From assembly GCA_951804985.1 (NCBI GenBank), contig OX638133.1, forward strand, positions 30,715,963-30,779,962: a stretch of 64,000 nt of DNA. The letters run 5' to 3'. A program made the translations under genes and the position numbers. The DNA is from Dryomyza anilis (lineage: Eukaryota > Arthropoda > Insecta > Diptera > Dryomyzidae). The notes beneath the pieces were generated by a model. It ran no database searches and was not told the DNA's origin. It was given only the letters and a program-made list of their open reading frames with translations. Of this stretch, positions 57,401 to 64,000 are shown in pieces. Position 1 is the stretch's first letter, and each line of letters starts with the position of its first letter.

Positions 57401-59662
57401 CGCCATGGTTCATGACTTGTACTAAAATATTGTTTCCACATATTGGGCTCCACATTTTTTAAATAACGGTTCCGATTTCGGTTACGGTTCAAAAAAAAAA
57501 TGATTCCCAATCCGGTTCCTGAAAGGGACTAAAATATCGATTGCGGTTCTGGATCTAAGATTTTTAAAATAGCGGTTCGGGTTCCGATTCCAACCAAAAA
57601 AATTGTATGGGGTTCGGTTCCACACATTTTTTTTTAATAACGATTCCGATTCCAGTTCCAAGAATTTAAACGGTTTAGGAATTTGTGCTTTTTGACTAAA
57701 ACCAGTGCTAAAACTGTTCGAAATATTGGTTCCGGTTCCAACAACATACAAAAAAAAAAATAATTGGGTTCCGATTCCACACTTTTTTTTAATAATGGTT
57801 TCTGTTCGTAATATAAAAAGGGTTCCCATTCTGGTTCCGGTCCCCCACAGGGACTAAAATGTCGGTTCCGTTTCGAAGCGGTGCCGGTTCCGATTCCAAC
57901 AAACACATTATATGGGTTTCGATTCCGGTTACGGTTCCAAAGATTGATACAATTCCGGTTTCTTGCGGTTCCTTGTTTATATCTCCTAATTAAAACGTCC
58001 GAATATAGTTAAATATTACAGACGAAATATTGTAGCCGCGATAGCTCAGTGCTTAGTGCGTTGGACTGCGAGCCGAAAGGTCCCCGGTTCAAGCCTGGAC
58101 TGGGGCTAACAACATCTTTTCATAGACACATTTTTCTATACCGCGCAACCTCTCGGCTGTAAATGGCAAACCCACGAGAGTAAAACATTGCCTATGAAAA
58201 GCTCTCACCCGCCGTTCGGATTCGGTAATAAACTGTAGGTCCCAACTCTTTGAGTACAAATATAAGACGCACAGCTCGAAATGGTGAGAGAGCTCGGCCT
58301 AAGTTCTTATAGGACTGTAGTGCCTATTATTATTATTACAGACGAAAAGACAATTAGTAGACAGTTAAAATGACATTTGAAACATTTGTGATTTGCGACT
58401 GAAAAACTGTACCTTATAGACACAATACGTACGTCCGCGGTTTAATAACGTGTAGAAATTTGTTTTATGCCACCTCTATGGATTTAATTTGTTTGTTTCA
58501 TTATAAATATCGCTAATTGCCGCGTCACCCTTCGATGGTAAGCATAGTTATAGTTTTGTATAAGTAACGTATAATTTTTTATTCCTCCTCAGACGCCGCC
58601 GAAACACCGCAACGCAGACGCTACTCGCAGACCAGTCAGCAGGATCGTGCCAGTGTTGTTGCGGCCGCCTTACGTGGCGATGATTGGGTCTCGCTGGCAA
58701 CATCGCTGGGTGTTATTTATAAAACCGCTTGGACCTGGGTCAAATCAGGTCGCATTCAAAAATTTCCGCGTGGTGGAAATCGTCCAAAAAAACTAACGAA
58801 AGAACATATTGACATTGTTGTCAGTTGGATTGAGGCAAGCCGTAATCTGACAGCCAAAGAGATTGTTAAACGCATACAAAATGAATTCAATATTACTGTG
58901 GCACCATCTACAGTGGGCAACTATCTGGACGGCATGTTGTATTCGTACAAAAACGAACCCACTCCAACTGTAACTGTCATAAATAGCAGTGCAAATAGAG
59001 AAAGACGCGCCGCATACGTAACCCAGCTAATTAATCACATACAAAATGGCAAAAGAATAGTCTGGATTGGCGATATAAATTTTAATTTCTCCTGCCGTCT
59101 CAATATAGGTCGTCCGAGATTGACATTCACTGAGTCACTGCCAAACGTTAGAGATCCCGGTGTGCAGCTGATAGGCGCCGTTAGTGCTTGTGGTGTTGTG
59201 ACACTGGATCGACAACGTAGTAATTTCTTTACAGAAAACAGCGAATTTTGGATAAATACGCTACTGCTGAGATGGCAAGAACAGGGAAATGATTTAAATG
59301 ATTTGTGTATTGTGTGTGACAGTATGTTTGGTCATCAAACACTCGAAGCTGCTGTGGCTATATTCTCGGCAGGCAGCATTGAGGTGCTGCGTTTGCCGCA
59401 ATACTCGTCGTGGTTGAATCCACTTGAGACAATCTGGTCAAAAATAAGAATATTTGTAAAAGGGCACATGAGCCAGTTAGATGGACAAAAACCAACAGGT
59501 GCAACGGAGCATAGGTTACAGTATCTGGAGCGATTTGTGGACGAAGCAAAGGCTATCGTCACAGATGAGGTCTGTGCGAGTGCTGTGCAACAAAGTACCA
59601 CGTTTTATGCCGATGCAATGGGTTTGAGCGAGATGCCGTCTTTTGGTAGCTACATAAATTAA
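54462..59662 (+). CDS. ZAD fused to a Tc1/mariner-class (DDE) transposase-derived protein
   Basis: Three exons: 54462-54806, 54942-55176 and 58593-59662; junctions are GT-AG and in phase (0, then 1), giving 549 residues with no stop. Residues 10-75 are a ZAD zinc module (C13-x2-C16 and C64-x2-C67), followed by an acidic DDPLADAEE tail. The middle exon is an acidic linker ending in a KRKRK nuclear-type patch. Exon 3 encodes a helix-turn-helix (about 208-247, DDWVSLATSLGVIYKTAWTW), a second one (about 270-305, LTAKEIVKRIQNEFNITVAP), and a DDE_3-type catalytic fold: RIVWIGDINFNF (about 347-358), IVCDSMFGHQ (Asp435) and LPQYSSWLNPLETIWSKI (Glu471), with 35 residues between the last two. The first catalytic Asp position appears to be Gly352 followed by Asp353. 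There are no TIRs at its ends and no frame damage. I infer a domesticated transposase. Confidence 0.78.
55640..57010. repeat. Satellite-like tandem repeat, ~190-200 bp unit
   Basis: Six to seven diverged units in intron 2 of the ZAD-transposase gene. Each has a word like aattctgaaacggtaaaata (at about 55692, 55888, 56133, 56318 and 56513), then a variant of aggacgtatcagttgc..., attttgaaatcat, ggtattcaattcagaaa and aattgaattcagtgattaca. Confidence 0.8.
57080..57960. repeat. GGTTCCGATTCC-type degenerate repeat block
   Basis: About 880 bp dominated by ggttccgattccg and ggttctggttct variants separated by T- or A-rich runs, including aacacatttttt and ggactaaaat. It is open on the minus strand as Asn-Arg repeats (NRNRN), an artefact of the hexamer. 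It lies in the same intron. Confidence 0.85.
58028..58333 (+). mobile_element. tRNA-derived SINE, copy 3, with TSD
   Basis: Best-preserved copy: A box (tagctcagtgc), B-box region ggtccccggttcaagcc, common body, and a (TTA)n tail. It is flanked by a perfect 14-bp target duplication tattacagacgaaa (58014-58027 and 58334-58347), which shows LINE-type insertion. It sits 260 bp before exon 3 of the ZAD-transposase gene, in the same orientation. Confidence 0.92.
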
Positions 59663-60806
59663 TAAATTTATTTTTGTAGTATTATTCAATTGGTTTAGCT
59701 TTATGAAATTTAAATTTATTTTAATTTTATTAAATATTTTCATATCGAGCCTTTTAAGGTAATTTATTGCTGAATATAATATTCTAATTTATAATAAAAA
59801 TAAAACTGAATTAAAAATGTAGTTTTCTGAGTTATTTTTCTGATTTATGGGTTTGAATTTAATGTAAATTTAATGTGTGATATTTTGTATTCTTTTGCAA
59901 ATTTGGCTTTAAAGCATTATCTATCTGGAAATTGCTATTTCTTCAACGCTGCACAGTGTGCGCTCTTAATTCATTATTTTCGTAACCATTCAATGGATTT
60001 TAAAAAATTTAAAAGTGTTGCATAGAGAATTCTTGAGAGAACTTATGTTGTGAAACTTGAAAATTGTAAATTTAATGTTTATGGAGATAAAAATAAATAA
60101 AGTTGAGATTTTTTCATTAAAAATCCTTCAAAAATTGTAAAAAATACAAGTTATACGATTTTAGGAATTCTATTTTATATAAGCTTTTCATATAAAATAC
60201 ATTAAGATGTAAAGAAAATGCCCTTATTTGAGATAATATCATGTTTTCGCAATTCGTATCTTCCATTGTATGACAAATTTAAATGCATGCGTCAATATTC
60301 TAATTGAAGAAAATGCGTTTTATACTTTTGTTCCTTCGAAAAAGTCCCTACGAAGTATATTTAATTGAAGAAAATGCGATTTATACTTTTATCCCTTCGA
60401 AAAAGTCCCTACGAAGTATACCTAATTGAAGAAAATACGTTTTATACTTTTGTCCCTTCGAAAAAATACCTACGAAGTATATTTCGCAATAATTTATTTA
60501 AATGTAAATGTTCAGACTTGTCTTATACTACACGACATGCAGCAAGAAATTGTCCCTCAATCACCGTGGCAAAACTAGACACACGACAAGCTACAAGACT
60601 TTGTCCTTCAATTAATTCTTTCACCATATAATGAATATTTATTCCTGCAAAATGCCGTCAAACGTTGTTTTAAGCGACAAAGTCTTGTGTGATAAATTTA
60701 AAAATGTCTTTAAGATGTCTTTGGCGAGTTTGTCTTGTCGTCAAAGAGCGCTTTTGTCCAACTGTGGTACTGGTGTTTTTTAATATATTGTCGTTGCATT
60801 TTGTAG
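59663..60806. other. 3' UTR of ZAD-transposase gene and intergenic
   Basis: AT-rich. Contains the short tandem repeat 60301-60484. 60530-60700 has several acaagactttgtcc-type words in both orientations. An upstream exon of the BEN-domain gene may lie here but was not identified. Confidence 0.45.
60301..60484. repeat. Three-copy tandem repeat, ~61-bp unit
   Basis: Units start at about 60301, 60362 and 60423 with taattgaagaaaatgcgttt and end in ctacgaagtata; they are nearly identical. Confidence 0.9.
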
Positions 60807-62065
60807 ATCAAGAATTCGTCTTATTATATTGGATCGCACAAAAATCAATGTCAATTATAGAACGTACCGGCCGGTTAAACACGAATTGCCTAGTTGGAAA
60901 GACATATAAAATTCCGTTCGGAAGTGATAAAAATCCGAAAAAATATTTTGCAAAAATCATTGAAATACACAGTAAGTTTTAAGACAATATTATTACAACA
61001 ACATTCTATTTATACTCAAATATTTTGTTACAGAAAACAAGCAATATTTAGAGGAATTAATGTATTCAATGGAAAGCGACGACGCTTCTTCGTTAGCAGC
61101 TGCTACAAAAAAACCAAAAATGTACAAACGAAAAATGATTGTGGAAGAAACTGAAGTCACTAAAGAAGAAACGACGTTGCAAAACACAATACGAACGTGT
61201 TCATGCATTACGTGCGACTTGCTTCGGTCGACCGGTAATTTTGCTCTTCTATAAACTATTCTTTTGAACTGTTGTAATATTATATTAAATTAATTTTCAG
61301 TATCAGTTGAAAGTATTGCATTACTGGACGCAATAAAAATGTTATCACAGGCATTAATATCACCGACACTTAATCTTCAGGACGATTCCTCAAATTCTAT
61401 TAAAATGGATGCTGTCAAGCCGCGGGTGTCATACAAAATACCTGGAAAAGATAAGGTTAGTGATTTATAAAAATACTTTGATCAGTTTTTGGTGCAATCA
61501 AACATACTAAATCGCTTACTAATCGCTTGTTTTTGTTTATTATTTTTTCATAGGTGGCGCTTGTTAAGAACCACAACATATACATCAACATAGATGATCG
61601 CCAGTCGGCATATATAGCTGCCGGTGGTAGTGGAGCCAGTTTAATACGAGAACTCTTGCTCCGGCTAGTGCCACTGCATATTCTTAGAACAAAAACAGCC
61701 AGAGGTAGCGGTGATTCTGGCATATCACCTGAGTTATTAGATACGGTAGGATGTAAGTAACAACCCTTGGCAAACTTGTGTTTATACAAATACTTAATGT
61801 GTGTGTGTGTTTAATTTACAGTATGCGCAAATGACTTAATAGATCGGGGAAATGAGAAGCAGTCGGACCCAACAAAGCAACAAAAAAATTTGGGAAGACA
61901 AGAAATTACAAAAGTTGTAAATACTTTCTTAACAGGACTAAGAGCTGGGTATCACGCAGCTTTACTACGTAAAGATCAAGTAAGTCTTAAGCATAAATAC
62001 TGTGCTAATTAATACATCTTATAATTTTTCTATAGATGGATATGGATAACTCTTCGGAAAACTAA
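60807..62065 (+). CDS. BEN-domain protein (5' end uncertain)
   Basis: Probable DNA-binding or chromatin factor. Exons: 60807-60971, 61034-61234, 61301-61455, 61554-61752, 61822-61979 and 62036-62065; all use GT-AG sites, with phases 1, 1, 0, 1, 0 agreeing. The first visible piece (EFVLLYWIAQKSMSIIERTG, then LVGKTYKIPFG and YFAKIIEIH) is the small N-terminal module often seen ahead of BEN domains in insects. A Lys-rich acidic linker follows. The BEN-like domain spans the fourth and fifth exons (AGGSGASLIRELLLRLVPLH, then GISPELLDTVGC, and VVNTFLTGLRAGYH). The last exon encodes MDMDNSSEN and stop. The pyrimidine-rich ttgcattttgtag before 60807 suggests an upstream first exon; the ATG at 60704 gives an unlikely hydrophobic start. 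Confidence 0.7.
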
Positions 62066-62960
62066 TTATTAAAAATATTACATCATTTTAAAACCAATTC
62101 ACATTTATATAACTCATTTTTACTTTTAATTATCTATTTAATAAATAACATAATCATTAAGAAACACTATTTACTGGCGAAAAAAACAATAATTTATTTA
62201 ACGATTGACAGCAATATTTATGAAGAATTAATATGCCTGAATATTCCCATATTCAGCTGAAAATATGCTTATATTCTGCCAAAGATATGCTTATATTCTG
62301 CCAAAAATATGCTTATATTCTGCCAAAAATATGCTATCTATTTTTATTTACTGTATATTTTCGGCGGAATTGAAATTACTTTTTTTTGAAAATTGATATG
62401 TTTTGCGAAATATTGAATATTTTTCTAATAACCTCTATTTTTCTAATATAAACACAGATTTTATATAGGAAATATAAACAGTCTGTTGCTTGAAATTTCA
62501 TTATTTAGTACTTATTAATTGTGAGATAGTGATGACATTTTTATTAAATATTACAATATTATATCAGCGCTGAAAGTCTAACCCACTGTTAATCGTTGTT
62601 TTGCCATTTTGTGTAACATCAATCTTCATTTGTTCTTATACAGCTGTAATACAGCTATAATATTAATTAACCCTCTAATGCATACCGTATCATATATGGT
62701 ACATGTCTTTAATCATTTGATAATCTAGCCAGTCAAACTGAAACGTGTTACCGTACGCTTTAAATTGAATCAAACAATAATACTGTTCATACAAATACCG
62801 TAATAGCTCGCTTACGACTTGTTTTAGTGGTCGGTAAGCTGCCAAATTGGTCGTATACACTTTTTGGAGATTATTTCAAAAGTGAGTTTCAATGCTGATA
62901 ATTGTTACGATTTATTATTCATGTGGAAATAAGTATTGGTAAGTAAACTGGGTCGCTGCA
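62066..62960. other. AT-rich stretch after the BEN gene
   Basis: Contains three to four copies of a 24-bp word, tatgcttatattctgccaaa plus aata (62266-62345). No gene is visible. Confidence 0.5.
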
Positions 62961-62964
62961 TTCA

Positions 62965-63815
62965 GATACACCCTGCAGTCAGTAGCTACGCGAGCTGCCA
63001 AAGAGCGATACAAACAGCAAAGGAAGCGCAAAAAGTGATTCTTTAAGAAAATCAGACGCCTACCCGGAGGTTCAAAGACTGGATGTAAAGATAAAAACGG
63101 GAATCTAGTGACCAGAGCACACTGAAATTATTGAGCGATCACTTCTGGTCGGTGAAGAAATTCCTCCGATAGATAGAGAAGTAAAACCGGCAGCCCCAGT
63201 ACTTGATGACGACGATGAAATTCTTCCACACGACCGTGACAAGGTCAGAACAGTCATTGCTTGGCTGAAAAACAACAAAGCCGCAGGTGCTGATGGCCTG
63301 CTGAGTTGTTTAAGATCGGAGACGAAGAACTAATAGACAGCCTGCATGAGCTCGTAAGCAGATTATGGTCGGAGTAAAGCATGCCAAATAACTGGAACCT
63401 CAATGTAGTCAGCCCAATCCCCTAGAAAGTGGATCCTACTATTTGCGCCAACTACCATGGAATCGTCCTACTTTATATCGCATAAAATGTTCTATCGAGC
63501 TTATTATGTGAAAGACTGAAGCCCATCGACAACAGACTGATTGGACCTTATTAGTGCGGCTTCAGACCTGGAAGTCCACCATAGACCAGTTTTTCACATA
63601 GAGCCAAATCCAGAAAAAGACCAAAGAAAATCAATACCTGCAACTTATTTGTCGACTATAAAGCCGCCTTCGATACTCCGATAAGAGGACCTATACGCAG
63701 CAATGTCTTCGTTCGGTAAATCTGTGAATCTTGTAAGGCTTTGCAGAATGATCCAGAGCAACACACGTTGCTCAGTGCGAATAGAAACTATTTGATACCG
63801 AACCAGGTTTGTCGT
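62965..63815 (+). pseudogene. Decayed non-LTR retrotransposon reverse transcriptase
   Basis: Translated in shifting frames it gives WLKNNKAAGADGL, SMPNNWNLNVVSPIP, VDPTICANYHGIVLL, VLSSLLCERLKPIDNRLIGP and a FVDYKAAFDT segment. These are reverse transcriptase blocks of insect LINEs (the K..GADG.., NYRGI.LL and CGFRPG.ST..Q signatures). At least five in-frame stops and several shifts break it. Family (RTE/Jockey-like) is not decided. Confidence 0.8.
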
Positions 63816-63835
63816 ACGACTTTTTTAATTTATTA

Positions 63836-64000
63836 ATGCTTCGGTAGCTCGTCTAGTTAGTGCGTTGGGCTACGAAGGAAAAGAAACTGATGCGTTCCAC
63901 TACGAGCCGAAAGGTCCGTGGTTCGATCCCCAGCGACTGCCATAGAAAACATTTTTCTATGCGACGCTACCTCTCGGCAGTAAATGACAAACGTACGAGA
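63836..64000 (+). mobile_element. tRNA-derived SINE, copy 4, cut by window end
   Basis: The head has a small internal duplication around gcgttgggctacgaag / gcgttccactacgagc, a good B box (gtggttcgatccccag) and the family body (acatttttctatgcgacgct). The right part is outside the window. It lies directly behind the LINE remnant. Confidence 0.8.

Noticed and set aside
57264..57906. Asn-Arg-rich overlapping minus-strand frames
   Set aside because: Artefact of the ggttccgattcc repeat in an intron.
58028..58110. tRNA gene
   Set aside because: A and B boxes are present, but the head is followed by a SINE body, tail and target duplication, and three related copies exist.

Overview
The window looks like nuclear chromatin from a higher (schizophoran) fly. 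The exact family cannot be fixed from sequence alone; a tephritid-like or other non-Drosophila fly fits best. The evidence is: small introns with GTAAGT-type donors, insect-style proteins (55-residue ox, 255-residue scully), two arthropod-specific ZAD proteins, mini-me-type elements carrying GACA and (TA)n tracts, and very AT-rich, transposon-loaded intergenic DNA. Functional assignments come from recognised protein families; Drosophila names are from memory.

Layout. 1-11.9 kb is repeat territory: satellites, mini-me elements, a 134-bp-arm palindrome, a TIR element carrying pieces of a Ric1 (Rich)-like gene, and a mariner-type element nested in a MITE. At 11.9-12.0 kb (- strand) lies what appears to be the first coding exon of tafazzin, preceded by a CAG-rich open stretch. 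13.2-21.3 kb is another mobile-element zone: tRNA-derived SINEs, 8-bp-TSD hAT-type MITEs, and a second deleted mariner copy. 22.4-23.2 kb holds mitochondrial ribosomal protein L18 and, convergently, the complex III subunit ox. 25.5-29.8 kb is a six-exon PPM1G-type PP2C phosphatase, and 33.2-35.5 kb a KCTD10/13/TNFAIP1 (BACURD) Cullin-3 adaptor.

37.9-42.6 kb is a direct tandem duplication of a roughly 2.37-kb block. It gives two complete IFT20 genes with identical proteins and one truncated 3' piece of PPIL2; the complete PPIL2 runs leftwards from 43.8 kb into the second block. 45.2-46.3 kb is scully (HSD17B10).

46.6-62.1 kb is a cluster of DNA-binding-type genes: (i) a five-exon protein joining a zeste-type Myb/SANT-like domain, a ZAD and a DUF4806-like domain; (ii) a small gene with a second zeste-type Myb/SANT-like domain; (iii) a divergently transcribed three-exon gene joining a ZAD to an almost complete Tc1/mariner-class transposase in which the first catalytic Asp appears replaced; (iv) a BEN-domain gene. 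The ZADs of (i) and (iii) are spliced out at the same place and phase after a shared acidic motif. This points to ZAD exon shuffling or duplication around a domesticated transposase, and it is the most interesting signal in the window. The right edge holds a decayed non-LTR retrotransposon and another SINE.
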